This document shows, piece after piece, positions 38,701 through 48,183 of a stretch of DNA of 64,000 bases (positions are counted from its first letter, which is position 1; the number at the start of each line of letters is the position of its first letter). A program made the translations under genes and the position numbers. Location of the stretch: contig NZ_CP108464.1 of assembly GCF_036226405.1 (NCBI RefSeq), positions 2,108,001 to 2,172,000 on the forward strand, given 5' to 3'. The notes under the pieces were generated by a model. It did no database searches. It was not told the origin of the DNA and saw nothing but the letters and a program-made list of their open reading frames with translations. The stretch is from Streptomyces sp. NBC_01260. GTDB lineage: Bacteria; Actinomycetota; Actinomycetes; Streptomycetales; Streptomycetaceae.

Positions 38701-38817
38701 CTGCGCGTCCCACCCCATGACACGTGGCGTCCACCATACGGACACATGGGAAGTTGTACGTGTACCGTTCACCCACTCGACGGGACGACGTCAGCGGGCG
38801 GGTGGAGGTTGTCGCCC

Positions 38818-40398
38818 ATGGACATCCCCCGCTTCGGAATCCCCGAGAAGCTCGCCGACCGCATGAGCATGGCCGAGCAGCACGACTATCTGCGCACCCG
38901 GCTGACCCGTCGCGGCGTGCTGCGCACCAGCGTGGCCACCGCCGCCGTCGCCGGTGTCGGCCTCAGCACCTCGCTGACCGCCTCGGCCTCTTCGCCGGCG
39001 TATGCCGCGCCGACGGTGCTCACCTCGCACAGCACCACCCGGGTGGACGGTTCACTGGTCGCCCCGTTCGGCCGGCACCTGGCCTACGGCGCCGACCCGA
39101 GGACACAGATGGCGGTCTCCTGGCAGGTCCCGTTCGCCGTGCGGCGGCCGTACATCCGGATCGGCCTCAAGCCGTGGGCGCTGAGCCGGAAGATCGACGC
39201 CGAGGTGCGCCACCTCACGACGCCGCGGCTGAACGACGGCAAGATCGCGGCCGCCGAGCAGTTCTACGTGCACGCGGGCCTGGAGCGGCTGAAGCCCGGC
39301 ACGACGTACTACTACGGCGTCGGCCACGACGGTTTCGACCCGGCCGACACCCGCAACCTGGGCACGCTCGGCACCTTCACCACCGCGCCCGCACGTGCCG
39401 GGAACTTCACCTTCACCGCCTTCGGCGACCAGGGCGTCAGCTATCACGCACTCGGCAACGACCAGCTGATCCTGGGCCAGAACCCCGCCTTCCACCTGCA
39501 CGCGGGCGACATCTGCTACGCCGACCCGTCGGGCTCCGGCCAGACGGGCGACACCTACGACGCCCGCACCTGGGACCAGTTCCTGGCGCAGACGGAGACC
39601 GTGTCGAAGACCGTGCCGTGGATGGTGACCACCGGCAACCACGACATGGAGGCCTGGTACTCGCCGGACGGCTACGGCGGCCAGAACGCCCGCTGGACGC
39701 TGCCGGACAACGGCCCGGACCCGGTGAACCAGCCCGGCGCGTACTCCTTCGTGCACGGCAACGTGGGCGTGATCGCGCTCGACGCCAATGACGTCTCGTA
39801 CGAGATCCCCGCCAACTTCGGCATCAGCGGCGGCAAGCAGACGCGCTGGCTGGACCGGCGCCTGGGCGAGCTGAGGGCGCGCCACGACATCGACTTCCTG
39901 GTGGTCTTCTTCCACCACTGCGCCTTCTCCACGACCAACGCGCACGCCTCGGACGGCGGGGTGCGGGACGCCTGGGTGCCGCTCTTCGAGAAGCACCAGG
40001 TGGACCTGGTCATCAACGGTCACAACCACGTCTACGAACGCACCGACGCGATCCTGAGGAACGCGGTCCAGCGCAAGGTGCCGATCGGCGAGCGCACCGA
40101 CCCGACGCGGGACGGCATCGTGTACGTCACCGCGGGCGGCGCGGGCAAGGCCCTGTACGACTTCCCGGCACCGGACAGCTACGAGGGGCATGTCACGAGC
40201 CTGGAGAGCGTGAACACGTACCAGGTGGTCAAGGGCGGCGGAAGGGCCGCCGAGACCGTCGAGTGGTCACGGGTGCGCTACACCGGCTTCTCGTTCCTCG
40301 CGGTGGAGGTGGAGGCCGGCCGGCACGCCAGGATGAAGGTCACCGCGCTCGCCGAGTCCGGCGAGCGCATCGACCATTTCGAGATCAGCCGCGGCTGA
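38818..40398 (+). CDS. Tat-exported purple acid phosphatase-like metallophosphoesterase
   Basis: The protein has 526 residues. The twin-arginine signal (LTRRGVLRTSVATAAVAGVG) ends near AYAAP. A fibronectin-like N-domain with LAYGADPRTQMAVSWQVP and LKPGTTYYYGVGHDG is typical of purple acid phosphatases. The metallophosphatase motifs are in order: FTAFGDQG, HAGDICYAD, TTGNHDME, VVFFHHCAF, INGHNHVYERTD. It is probably a secreted phosphomonoesterase or phosphodiesterase. The ATG at 38818-38820 follows GGAGG; an open frame upstream is antisense to leuB and not coding. It is divergent from leuB. Confidence 0.9.
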   Translation: MDIPRFGIPEKLADRMSMAEQHDYLRTRLTRRGVLRTSVATAAVAGVGLSTSLTASASSPAYAAPTVLTSHSTTRVDGSLVAPFGRHLAYGADPRTQMAVSWQVPFAVRRPYIRIGLKPWALSRKIDAEVRHLTTPRLNDGKIAAAEQFYVHAGLERLKPGTTYYYGVGHDGFDPADTRNLGTLGTFTTAPARAGNFTFTAFGDQGVSYHALGNDQLILGQNPAFHLHAGDICYADPSGSGQTGDTYDARTWDQFLAQTETVSKTVPWMVTTGNHDMEAWYSPDGYGGQNARWTLPDNGPDPVNQPGAYSFVHGNVGVIALDANDVSYEIPANFGISGGKQTRWLDRRLGELRARHDIDFLVVFFHHCAFSTTNAHASDGGVRDAWVPLFEKHQVDLVINGHNHVYERTDAILRNAVQRKVPIGERTDPTRDGIVYVTAGGAGKALYDFPAPDSYEGHVTSLESVNTYQVVKGGGRAAETVEWSRVRYTGFSFLAVEVEAGRHARMKVTALAESGERIDHFEISRG

Positions 40399-40432
40399 TC
40401 GGCACGTCACCGCCGGGCCGCGGCGGGCCCGG

Positions 40433-40561
40433 TCAGTGACCGGTCGAGCCGCCGTTGTCCCTGCGGTCGAGGGCGCGCTGCAGGGCGGCGGCGGCGTTCT
40501 GGCGCTCCGACTCGGTCGGGCGGTGGGCGTGACGGACGCGGCGGACAATGGTCTCGGCCAT
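40433..40561 (-). CDS. 42-residue basic small protein
   Basis: The frame MAETIVRRVRHAHRPTESER, QNAAAALQRALDRRDNGGST, GH starts at an ATG (40559-40561) with GGGAG ten bases upstream. It is helical, rich in Arg/Ala, and converges with the phosphatase gene 35 bp away. The composition and ribosome site look real; I think similar short ORFs exist in other Streptomyces but cannot confirm it. Three near-identical direct repeats precede it. Function unknown. Confidence 0.5.
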   Translation of the reverse strand: MAETIVRRVRHAHRPTESERQNAAAALQRALDRRDNGGSTGH

Positions 40562-40588
40562 GATGGATCGACTCCCTGAGATCGCGAG

Positions 40589-40648
40589 GATTTCGAGATC
40601 GGAACTTCGTGAACGGTGATTTCGAGATCGGTGATTTCGAGGTGCCGG
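40589..40648. repeat. Three direct repeats of GATTTCGAGATCGG
   Basis: Copies at 40589-40602 and 40618-40631 are identical 14-mers; a third, GATTTCGAGGTGCCGG, lies at 40633-40648. They start 28 bp upstream of the 42-residue ORF and look like an array of regulator sites. A related CATTTCGAGATCAG occurs in the last codons of the phosphatase gene. Confidence 0.5.
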
Positions 40649-41129
40649 AAGGGGCGGGAGCGGGCGCCGCAGGGGTTACCTGCATCGGGGCACGCACTCA
40701 CAACGCCAGTCGCTGGTTCCAGCGATACGTTCGGCTTCTCTAAAGCTAGGGCAGTCCGGCCGTTCTGTCTCCACAATTACTCGGACTTCCTACTATCTGA
40801 GACGGGGGTTTGGCTCAGCCGGCGCGCAGCTCACGGATCAGAGCCCGGACGGCGGGCGATCGTGCCAGCTCAGAGGTGGTGACACAGCCCACCGACCGCG
40901 TCGGGCGCTCCGGCCCGGGAGCAGCGATCGGGGTTCTCGCTGCTCGTGCATGGCCGGCACTGAACGGGGACACAGCGGGAGATCAGGGACGACTCCACCT
41001 GCCCGCATTCATTGATCCGACGTATCCGACGCCAGAGCCCTTGACGCCCCCTCAATCCGCCGCCATCCTCCCAGTCATCGGACCAATGGTCAGGTCTGTG
41101 AACGATGAGCCTGCGGACTGGGAGAAATC
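40649..41129. other. 480-bp gap, no gene recognised
   Basis: It has lower GC patches (for example CCACAATTACTCGG and CTACTATCTGAG near 40775-40800) that could be promoters. The open frames here have no family signature or ribosome site. Confidence 0.4.
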
Positions 41130-43031
41130 GTGTCACTGCGCACACCATGGAGAAACCGGATCGGGACGCTGTCGGTGGTGCTGTGCGGCGCGCTCGCGTC
41201 GACCCTGCTGACGGCCACCGGCGCACACGCCGGGGAGAGCACCTGGACGGTACGCGAGCAACGCGACGGACCCCGCGCCGAGCTGCGGCTCGACCCGGCC
41301 GGGGCACTGAGTCTGGCGGTGTCCGGCCGGGGCGGGACAGTCATCGCCCCGTCCCCCGTGGGGATCGTCACCGAGCGGGCCGACCTCTCCTCGGGGCTGG
41401 AGTTCACCGGCCGCAGCGACCGCTCGATCGGCGGGACGTACCGCACCGACGCGGGGAAGACCCGCAGTCGCACCGTCCACATGCGTGAGTCCCGCTTCCG
41501 CTTCCGCACCGCCTCGGGAGCCCGGCTCGACCTGCTCGTCCGGGCCTCCGCCGACGGGATCGCCTACCGCTACGCACTGCCCGGCGACACGGGCGACGTC
41601 CTGCGCGAGGCCTCCGCGTTCACCCTGCCCGAGGGCGCTTCGGCCTGGCTCGGCTACTACCGCAAGGACAACGAGAACCTCTTCAGGGCGTACTCCGCCG
41701 CGGACGCCCCGGCCGGCGAGTACATGATGCAGGGGCTGTTCCGTACCGGGGGCGGCTATGCCCTGGTCGCCGAATCCGACCTCACCGGCAGCTACTCAGG
41801 GGCCCGGCTGGCCCATGACGCGGGCTCCTCCACCTACCGCGTCAAGCTGTGGGACGAGCGGGTCCGGGTGCGGGGCGCGCTCACCACGCCCTGGCGGGCC
41901 GTGATCACCGGCGATCTGGCAACCGTCACCGAGTCGACCTTCACCGACGATCTCGCCCCGGCCTCCAAGGTCCGCGACACCTCCTGGATCAAGCCGGGCC
42001 GGGCCCTGTGGACCTGGCTCGCGGGCGGGCGTCCGGCAGGGCAGAGCCTTCGGATGCAGAAGGGGTACGTCGACTACGCGGCCGCCCGCCACTGGCCGTA
42101 CACGGTCGTCGACGCGGGCTGGTACTTCGACCCGGACCAGTGGGACGTCACGGACCCCGACTGGCAGTCCCACAGCTGGATTCCGGAGCTGGTGCGCTAC
42201 GGCAGGGAGCGCGGCGTCGGTATCCAGGTCTGGATCCACCACCGCGACCTGGACACCGCCGCCGAGCGTGCCCAGTGGCTGCCCACGCTGGAGAAGTGGG
42301 GCGTCAAGGGCGTGAAGATCGACTTCATGGACTCGGAGGCGCAGGAGACGTTCCAGTGGTACGACACGATCCTTCCCGAGACCGCGGCCCGTCATCTCCT
42401 GGTCAACTTCCACGGCTCCACGATCCCCAAGGGCATCCAGCGCACCTGGCCGCACGTGATGTCGCTGGAGGGCGTCAACGGTGCGGAGAAGAAGACGAAC
42501 ACCGCCGAGCATCTGGCGACGCTGCCGTTCACCCGCAACGTGATCGGCTCCATGGACTTCACCCCCGGCGCCTTCCAGCGGCCGGAACGGCCCAACGCCG
42601 GCTCCGACGCGGGTGAGCTGGGTCTGTCGGTGCTGTACGAGTCCGGGATCCAGAATCTGGCGGGCACTCCCGAGTCCTACGAGGCCCGCCCGGTGGCCCG
42701 GCACTTCCTGGAACAGCTGCCGGACGCCTGGGACGACACCCGGCTGCTGGCCGGTGAGCCCGGGAGCAGCGCGGTGGTGGCCCGGCGCAGCGGCAGCCGG
42801 TGGTTCATCGGCGGTACGTACGCGGGCGCGGCGCACACCGCCGGGGTGCCGCTGCGGATCGGGGCCGGCCGGTGGCTGGTCGAGACGGTGACGGACGGGC
42901 CGGCCGGGCTGGTCCGCACGGCCCGTACGGCGCGGGGCGGCGGCACGCTGTCCGTGGACGTGCTCCCCGACGGCGGCTTCGCCGCGGTCGCCTGCCGTTG
43001 GTCGCCGGGCCGCACCTCCTGCGACCGCTGA
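41130..43031 (+). CDS. Secreted GH97 glycoside hydrolase
   Basis: The protein has 633 residues. The signal peptide (LSVVLCGALASTLLTATGAHA) covers about residues 1-36. The GH97 N-domain follows (AELRLDPAGALSLAVSGRGG, ADGIAYRYALPG). The catalytic TIM barrel has ALWTWLAGGRP, YTVVDAGWYFDP, GIQVWIHHRD and WGVKGVKIDFMDSE, whose first Asp corresponds to the nucleophile of retaining (alpha-galactosidase) members. The C-terminal beta domain is also present. Family enzymes act on alpha-glucosides or alpha-galactosides. GTG start with GGGAG five bases upstream. The gene stands alone; its neighbours are unrelated. Confidence 0.88.
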   Translation: MSLRTPWRNRIGTLSVVLCGALASTLLTATGAHAGESTWTVREQRDGPRAELRLDPAGALSLAVSGRGGTVIAPSPVGIVTERADLSSGLEFTGRSDRSIGGTYRTDAGKTRSRTVHMRESRFRFRTASGARLDLLVRASADGIAYRYALPGDTGDVLREASAFTLPEGASAWLGYYRKDNENLFRAYSAADAPAGEYMMQGLFRTGGGYALVAESDLTGSYSGARLAHDAGSSTYRVKLWDERVRVRGALTTPWRAVITGDLATVTESTFTDDLAPASKVRDTSWIKPGRALWTWLAGGRPAGQSLRMQKGYVDYAAARHWPYTVVDAGWYFDPDQWDVTDPDWQSHSWIPELVRYGRERGVGIQVWIHHRDLDTAAERAQWLPTLEKWGVKGVKIDFMDSEAQETFQWYDTILPETAARHLLVNFHGSTIPKGIQRTWPHVMSLEGVNGAEKKTNTAEHLATLPFTRNVIGSMDFTPGAFQRPERPNAGSDAGELGLSVLYESGIQNLAGTPESYEARPVARHFLEQLPDAWDDTRLLAGEPGSSAVVARRSGSRWFIGGTYAGAAHTAGVPLRIGAGRWLVETVTDGPAGLVRTARTARGGGTLSVDVLPDGGFAAVACRWSPGRTSCDR

Positions 43032-43133
43032 ACCGGCAGCGGGGAAATGGAAACCGCCTCCCGGCCGGCAGGGGAACCGGGCGGGAGGCGGGACTCGTGG
43101 CGGGGCGCCGGGAAAGCGGCGCCCCGGGGGGCG

Positions 43134-44765
43134 TCAGCCCTGGTGGGGGTAGGTGTAGTCGGTCGGCGGGACCAGCGTCTCCTTGATGGCCCGGGTCAGG
43201 GTCCAGCGCTGGAGGTTCTGCGGGGCGCCCGCCTTGTCGTTCGTACCCGAGGCACGGCCGCCACCGAAGGGCTGCTGGCCGACGACGGCACCGGTCGACT
43301 TGTCGTTGATGTAGAAGTTGCCCGCGGCGTACCGCAGCTTCTCCATCGTGTACGCGGCCGCGGCGCGGTCGCCCGCGATGACCGAGCCCGTCAGGGCGTA
43401 GTCGGAGACCGACTCCATCTGCTCCAGCATCGCGTCGTACGCGTCGTCCTCGTAGACGTGGACGGCGAGGACCGGGCCGAAGTACTCGGTCGTGAAGACC
43501 TCGTTCTCCGGGTCGCTGCACTCGATGACGGTCGGGCGGACGAAGTAGCCCACCGAGTCGTCGTACGTGCCGCCCGCGACGATCGTGCACGCCGGGTCGG
43601 CGGCGGCGCGGTCGATCGCGGCCTTGTTCTTCGCGAAGGCACGGTCGTCGATGACGGCGCCCATGAAGTGCGACAGCTCGGTGACGTCGCCCATCGTGAT
43701 GGAGTCGACCTCGGCCGCGAACTTCTCCTTGAAACCGGAGTTCCAGATGGAGGCCGGGACGTACGCACGCGAGGACGCGGAGCACTTCTGGCCCTGGAAC
43801 TCGAAGGAGCCACGGGTCAGCGCGGTCTTCAGGATCGCCTGGTCGGCCGACGGGTGGGCAACGACGAAGTCCTTGCCGCCGGTCTCGCCGACGAGACGCG
43901 GGTAGGTGCGGTACTTCGCGATGTTGTTGCCGACCGTCTTCCACAGGTGCTGGAAGGTGGGGGTCGAGCCGGTGAAGTGGATACCGGCCAGGTCGCGGTG
44001 GTTCAGGGCCACCTCGGAGACGGCGATGCCGTCGCCCGTCACCAGGTTGATGACGCCCTTGGGGAGACCGGCCTCCTCCAGGAGCTGCATCAGCAGCACG
44101 GCGGCGTGGGTCTGCGTCGGGGACGGCTTCCACACCACGACGTTGCCCATGAGGGCGGGGGCGGTGGGCAGGTTGCCCGCGATGGCCGTGAAGTTGAACG
44201 GCGTGATCGCGTAGACGAAGCCCTCCAGCGGGCGGTGGTCCATGCGGTTCCACACGCCCGGGGAGTTGGCCGGGGGCTGCTCGGCCAGGATCTGGCGTGC
44301 GTAGTGCACGTTGAAGCGCCAGAAGTCGACGAGCTCGCAGGGGGTGTCGATCTCGGCCTGCTGGGCGGTCTTGCCCTGACCGAGCATCGTGGAGGCGGCC
44401 AGCGTCTCGCGCCAGGGGCCGGAGAGCAGCTCGGCGGCGCGCAGGATGATCGCGGCGCGGTCGTCGAAGGCCATCGCGCGCCAGGCCGGAGCGGCGGCGA
44501 GGGCGGCATCGACCGCGTCCTTGGCGTCCTGCTCGGTGGCGCCGGCGAACGTGCCGATGACGGCCTTGTGGTTGTGGGGCTGTACGACGTCGAAGCGCTC
44601 GCCGCCGCCCATCCGCTTCTCGCCGCCGATGGTCATCGGCAGGTCGATCGGGTTCTGGCTGAGCTCCTTGAGCTTCGCCTCCAGACGGGCGCGCTCCGGG
44701 GAGCCCGGGGCGTAGGAGTGGACCGGCTCGTTGACCGGCGCGGGGACCTGGGTCACAGCGTCCAT
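43134..44765 (-). CDS. pruA: L-glutamate gamma-semialdehyde (P5C) dehydrogenase
   Basis: A 543-residue NAD-dependent aldehyde dehydrogenase finishing proline breakdown to glutamate. Motifs are YAITPFNFTAIAGNLPTAPALMGN, HFTGSTPTF, the general base Glu in RLVGETGGKDFVVAH, the nucleophile Cys in EFQGQKCSASSRAYVP, and GNFYINDKSTGAVVGQQPFGGGRASG. The length and RocA/PruA motif wording are typical. It follows the proline dehydrogenase gene by 37 bp in the same operon; in Gram-negatives the two are fused as PutA. Confidence 0.95.
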   Translation of the reverse strand: MDAVTQVPAPVNEPVHSYAPGSPERARLEAKLKELSQNPIDLPMTIGGEKRMGGGERFDVVQPHNHKAVIGTFAGATEQDAKDAVDAALAAAPAWRAMAFDDRAAIILRAAELLSGPWRETLAASTMLGQGKTAQQAEIDTPCELVDFWRFNVHYARQILAEQPPANSPGVWNRMDHRPLEGFVYAITPFNFTAIAGNLPTAPALMGNVVVWKPSPTQTHAAVLLMQLLEEAGLPKGVINLVTGDGIAVSEVALNHRDLAGIHFTGSTPTFQHLWKTVGNNIAKYRTYPRLVGETGGKDFVVAHPSADQAILKTALTRGSFEFQGQKCSASSRAYVPASIWNSGFKEKFAAEVDSITMGDVTELSHFMGAVIDDRAFAKNKAAIDRAAADPACTIVAGGTYDDSVGYFVRPTVIECSDPENEVFTTEYFGPVLAVHVYEDDAYDAMLEQMESVSDYALTGSVIAGDRAAAAYTMEKLRYAAGNFYINDKSTGAVVGQQPFGGGRASGTNDKAGAPQNLQRWTLTRAIKETLVPPTDYTYPHQG

Positions 44766-44802
44766 GGGTTCCGTTGCTCCTTAGGTAGGGAGGGGGAGGG
44801 GC

Positions 44803-45729
44803 TCAGCCCTTGGTGAGGATGGAGCGGCCGAAGAACAGCAGGTTGGCCGGCTTCTCCGCGAGGCGGCGCATGAAGTAGCCGTACCAGTCGGTGCCGTAGG
44901 CGGTGTAGACGCGCATCCGGTGGCCCTCGGCCGCGAGCCGGATGTGCTCGTCGCTGCGGATGCCGTACAGCATCTGGAACTCGTACTCGTCGAGCTTGCG
45001 GCCCGCCTTGCGGCCCAGCTCCTGGGCGATGGCTATCAGACGCGGGTCGTGGGACCCGATCATCGGGTAGCCCTCGCCGTCCATCAGCGTCCGCAGGATG
45101 CGGACGTACGCCTTGTCGATCTCGGCCTTGTCCTGGAACGCGACGGAGGCGGGCTCCTTGTAGGCGCCCTTCACGATGCGGACGCGGCTGCCTGCGGCGG
45201 CGAGGCGGCGGGCGTCCTCCTCGGTGCGGAAGAGGTAGGCCTGGATGACGCATCCGGTCTGCGGGAAGTCCTTCCGCAGCTCCTCGTGGATGGCGAACAT
45301 CGAGTCGAGGGTGGTGTGGTCCTCGGCGTCCAGGGTAACCGTGGTGCCGATCCCGGCGGCGGCCTCGACGACCGGGCGGACATTGGCGAGGGCCAGCTCG
45401 TGGCCGCCCTCCAGCGACTGGCCGAACATGGAGAGCTTGACGGACATCTCGGCCTTCGTGCCCAGACCGAGGTCCTTGAGGCGGCCGATGAGCTCCAGGT
45501 AGGCGTCGCGGGCGGCGGCGGCCTGCTCGGGGGTGGTGATGTCCTCACCGACCACGTCCATGGTGACTTCGAGGCCGTGGTCGGCGGCGTCCTCGATGAT
45601 CGGGACGACCTGCTCGACCGTCTCACCGGCGATGAACCGGCCGACGACCTGCTTGGTGCCCGGGGCTGCCGAGATGAAGCGGCGCATCTTGTCGCTGCGT
45701 GACGCGGCGAGAATCACGGGACCCAGCAC
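44803..45729 (-). CDS. putB: Proline dehydrogenase
   Basis: A 308-residue FAD enzyme oxidising proline to pyrroline-5-carboxylate. It matches the monofunctional PutB/PRODH barrel: LEVTMDVVGEDITTPEQAA, GLGTKAEMSVKLSMFGQ, VTLDAEDHTTLD, GCVIQAYLFRTEEDA, RIVKGAYKEPASVAF, IGSHDPRLI, FQMLYGIRSDEH and RVYTAYGTDWYGYFMRRLAEKPAN. I chose the GTG at 45727-45729 because GGAGGTG is well placed; the 26-codon extension lacks support. It is the first gene of the put operon, divergent from the PucR-type regulator. Confidence 0.95.
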   Translation of the reverse strand: MLGPVILAASRSDKMRRFISAAPGTKQVVGRFIAGETVEQVVPIIEDAADHGLEVTMDVVGEDITTPEQAAAARDAYLELIGRLKDLGLGTKAEMSVKLSMFGQSLEGGHELALANVRPVVEAAAGIGTTVTLDAEDHTTLDSMFAIHEELRKDFPQTGCVIQAYLFRTEEDARRLAAAGSRVRIVKGAYKEPASVAFQDKAEIDKAYVRILRTLMDGEGYPMIGSHDPRLIAIAQELGRKAGRKLDEYEFQMLYGIRSDEHIRLAAEGHRMRVYTAYGTDWYGYFMRRLAEKPANLLFFGRSILTKG

Positions 45730-45883
45730 GGGGCACCTCCACGGAAAGTACGAACGAAGGGCCGTACCGCCGCACACGAAGCTTGCGGAACAGAAGCGGT
45801 ACAGCACGGAGAACCACCGTGAAATCTAAGGATCTCTCCGATCCTGGGCCATCGACAGCTGTCACGCATCCGTGCCCTGGATC

Positions 45884-45899
45884 TCAGACATATGTCTGA
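45884..45899. promoter_or_regulatory. 16-bp palindrome in the put divergent promoter
   Basis: TCAGACATATGTCTGA is perfectly palindromic and lies 20 bp before the regulator's GTG. GACAGCTGTC (45854-45863), another palindrome, lies about three helical turns away. This is the likely binding region of the PucR-type regulator. Confidence 0.6.
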
Positions 45900-45919
45900 A
45901 GGGGTGCGAGAATGGCTGG

Positions 45920-47062
45920 GTGAAGGGCGATTACCAGGAGCTGGTCGACGAGATCTCCGGGCTGCTCGGCGCTCCCGCGACGCTGGAGAACCGGGACTTC
46001 GGCCTGGTCGCCTTCGGTGCCCACGACAGCGACGACGACTCGGCGATGGACCCGGTCCGCACCCGCTCGATCCTGACCCGCCGCTCGACCCCCGCGGTCC
46101 GCGCCTGGTTCGAGAACTTCGGCATCACCCGCGCCACCGGCCCCGTCCGTATCCCGGCCGCCCCGGAGGCCGGCGTCAACCGGGACCGGATCTGTCTTCC
46201 GGTACGCCATCGGGGTGTGGTGCTCGGTTACGTATGGCTGCTGGACGCCGACCCCCGGCCGACCGACCAGCAGCTGGACGCGGCGATGGAGGTGGCGGCC
46301 CGGATCGGGGCGCTGCTCTCCGACGAGGCGCGGGCGGGCACGGACCTGTCCCGGGAGTTCGGCGCGGTCCTCACGGCGGGGCGCGGCTGGCAGCGCGACA
46401 TGGCGGTGGCCGCGCTCAGCGAGGCGCTCGGCCCCGACGCGGAGGGGCTGCACACCGTGGTGTGCGTGACCCCGTGGCCGGACGATCCGCCCTCGGTGCG
46501 CACGGTGCCGTCGGCGGCGGCCCTGTCCGGCGCCCCGTCCGCGGCCGGGGCGGGCACTCCCGCCCTGGCCGCACTCGTCCGGCTCCGCTCCCCCGAGGTC
46601 CTGGACCCGGCGCTCACCGCCGCCGACCGGCTGCGCGCCACCGCGGGGGCCGCCGCCACCGCGGGGATCGCGGTGCCGCGCCGGGGCCTGGCGGAGCTGG
46701 CCGACGCCTGGCACGAGGCATCCGCCGCGAACCGGGCGGCAGCGGCGGAGTCCCGGTTCGGCCCGGTCGCCCAGTGGTCCGCCATCGGCCCGTACCGCCT
46801 GCTGACCGCGCTCGCCCCGGACACGCCGCCCGACCACACCGTCCGCCCGCTGCTCACCCCGGCGCACCGGGATCTGGCCCGCACCGCCGAGGTGTTCCTC
46901 GACTGCGCGGGCCAGGCGTCCCGGACCGCGGGTGAGCTGGGCATCCACCGCCAGACGCTCTACTACCGTCTCTCCCGGGTCCAGCAGCTCACCGGCCTGG
47001 ACCTGAACGACGGGGAGGACCGGCTGCTGCTGCACATGGCGCTGAAGGCGTCCCGGCTCTGA
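45920..47062 (+). CDS. PucR/CdaR-family regulator of proline catabolism (PutR-like)
   Basis: The protein has 380 residues. The C-terminal helix-turn-helix is [57 protein letters not shown], the HTH_30 of PucR regulators. The N-terminal part ([35 protein letters not shown]) is a GAF-like sensory region. It is divergent from putB-pruA, which is the position of PutR-type activators. The GTG at 45920 follows a weak GGTGCGAG; an upstream in-frame ATG at 45872 would overlap the palindrome. Proline as the effector is inference. Confidence 0.85.
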   Translation: MKGDYQELVDEISGLLGAPATLENRDFGLVAFGAHDSDDDSAMDPVRTRSILTRRSTPAVRAWFENFGITRATGPVRIPAAPEAGVNRDRICLPVRHRGVVLGYVWLLDADPRPTDQQLDAAMEVAARIGALLSDEARAGTDLSREFGAVLTAGRGWQRDMAVAALSEALGPDAEGLHTVVCVTPWPDDPPSVRTVPSAAALSGAPSAAGAGTPALAALVRLRSPEVLDPALTAADRLRATAGAAATAGIAVPRRGLAELADAWHEASAANRAAAAESRFGPVAQWSAIGPYRLLTALAPDTPPDHTVRPLLTPAHRDLARTAEVFLDCAGQASRTAGELGIHRQTLYYRLSRVQQLTGLDLNDGEDRLLLHMALKASRL

Positions 47063-47070
47063 GCGCCCCC

Positions 47071-47260
47071 CTACTGCCTTTCGTCCGTGCCGGGCACCTT
47101 GGCGGTGGACAGGGCGATGCGGTTCCAGGTGTTGATGGTGAGGATCAGCGCCGGCAGCCCGCCCAGTCCAACCGCGTCGAACACGGCCGCCGCACGGGCG
47201 TAGACGTCGTCGGGGACACCACCGCGGGACACCAGCGGTCTGGACGGGCTCGCCGGCTTC
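47071..47260 (-). pseudogene. AhpD/carboxymuconolactone decarboxylase remnant
   Basis: On the minus strand the frame ending at 47071 reads RGGVPDDVYARAAAVFDAVG, LGGLPALILTINTWNRIALS, TAKVPGTDERQ. This matches the C-terminus of AhpD-like proteins (ALVLAIATINAWNRLAV...PG). The CxxC half is missing, and the frame is closed upstream. It was probably an alkylhydroperoxidase-like gene. Confidence 0.6.
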
Positions 47261-47464
47261 CGTCATCCGGCCGCGACGATGCCGGGCCCGGACGGGCTGG
47301 TCGTGGGCTGCGCCTCCCCGCCGGACCACGGCGTTCGGCGCGGCGCTGGAGGCGCTCTGCCGGGCCCTGCCCCCGGCTGACGCGGACCTGGCCCGGCCCG
47401 GCCTGTCTGATCGCGCCCGCCCGTACCGGCTCGGGTCTGCTCCGGCCTTCTTCCGGACGGGGCG
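47261..47464. other. Degenerate sequence, no gene assigned
   Basis: The plus strand contains a short coding-like phrase (FGAALEALCRALPPADADLA) without a start or recognised family. Together with the AhpD remnant it looks like decayed sequence. Confidence 0.35.
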
Positions 47465-47992
47465 CTACAGCCAGGACGGCGGGCCGGGCGCGACGATCGG
47501 CCGGTCACTGACGACGGCGGCCATGACCAGCGGCGCGTCCCCGTCACTGTGCCCGACACTCACCCCGACCCAACGCCCCTCGCCGGACACCGGCCCCCAC
47601 ACCGCCAGGTCGCCGTGGCAGTCCTCGTCGAGCAGCGCCTGGAACAGCGCCGGCACCGGCTCCCCGTCCTGCTCCAGGAGGAGTGCCACATGCACCGCCA
47701 CCTGCTGGTGGGCGCCCCAGCGGCTCTCCAGCTCCGCCACGAGCAGGGCCAGTTGCGCCTCGGCCACCTCGTCCGCGTCGTCCCATTCGGTGCCGTGCGT
47801 CCCGTCGAGGGAACCGCCCTCCCAGAGCGGGACGATCCGGAAGCCCTCGCCCGCGGTCACCGTCCACTCCCCCGTGTCCGGCTCCCCCTCGGCCACCGCC
47901 GGCCCGGTGGCCGGCAGCGGAGCGGCGAGCAGCGCCTCGATGGCGGTGACGGCCCGCACGACGTCGAACGTCTCCCCGGCCCGGACGCTCAC
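47465..47992 (-). CDS. Conserved-looking hypothetical protein
   Basis: About 175 acidic residues (GETFDVVRAVTAIEALLAAP, GEGFRIVPLWEGGSLDGTHG, EAQLALLVAELESRWGAHQQ, HSDGDAPLVMAAVVSDRPIV). No signal peptide, TM segment or catalytic motif is visible. I do not recognise a family. The GTG at 47992 is preferred because the upstream extension is Arg/Gly-rich, but no strong ribosome site supports either start. It stands between two decayed genes. Confidence 0.55.
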   Translation of the reverse strand: MSVRAGETFDVVRAVTAIEALLAAPLPATGPAVAEGEPDTGEWTVTAGEGFRIVPLWEGGSLDGTHGTEWDDADEVAEAQLALLVAELESRWGAHQQVAVHVALLLEQDGEPVPALFQALLDEDCHGDLAVWGPVSGEGRWVGVSVGHSDGDAPLVMAAVVSDRPIVAPGPPSWL

Positions 47993-48183
47993 AGAGCGGC
48001 CCCGCTCACCGGGCGCGTGAGCCGCACGGGCCCAGCGGCCGTCCGCGCCACCTCGCAGCACCCCACCTCACGCGTCAACTGCTGCTCCCGTAGCTCCTGT
48101 TGCCGGTCGTACTCCACCGGCAACAGGGTAGCCGGGCCGGGCCCTCGGACAGGGACCGGCCCGGCTCGCCGGGCGCTGAGCCG

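Noticed and set aside
37765..38817. A plus-strand frame that would extend the phosphatase N-terminus by about 350 residues
   Set aside because: It is antisense to leuB, while the ATG at 38818 has a good SD and is followed by a Tat signal.
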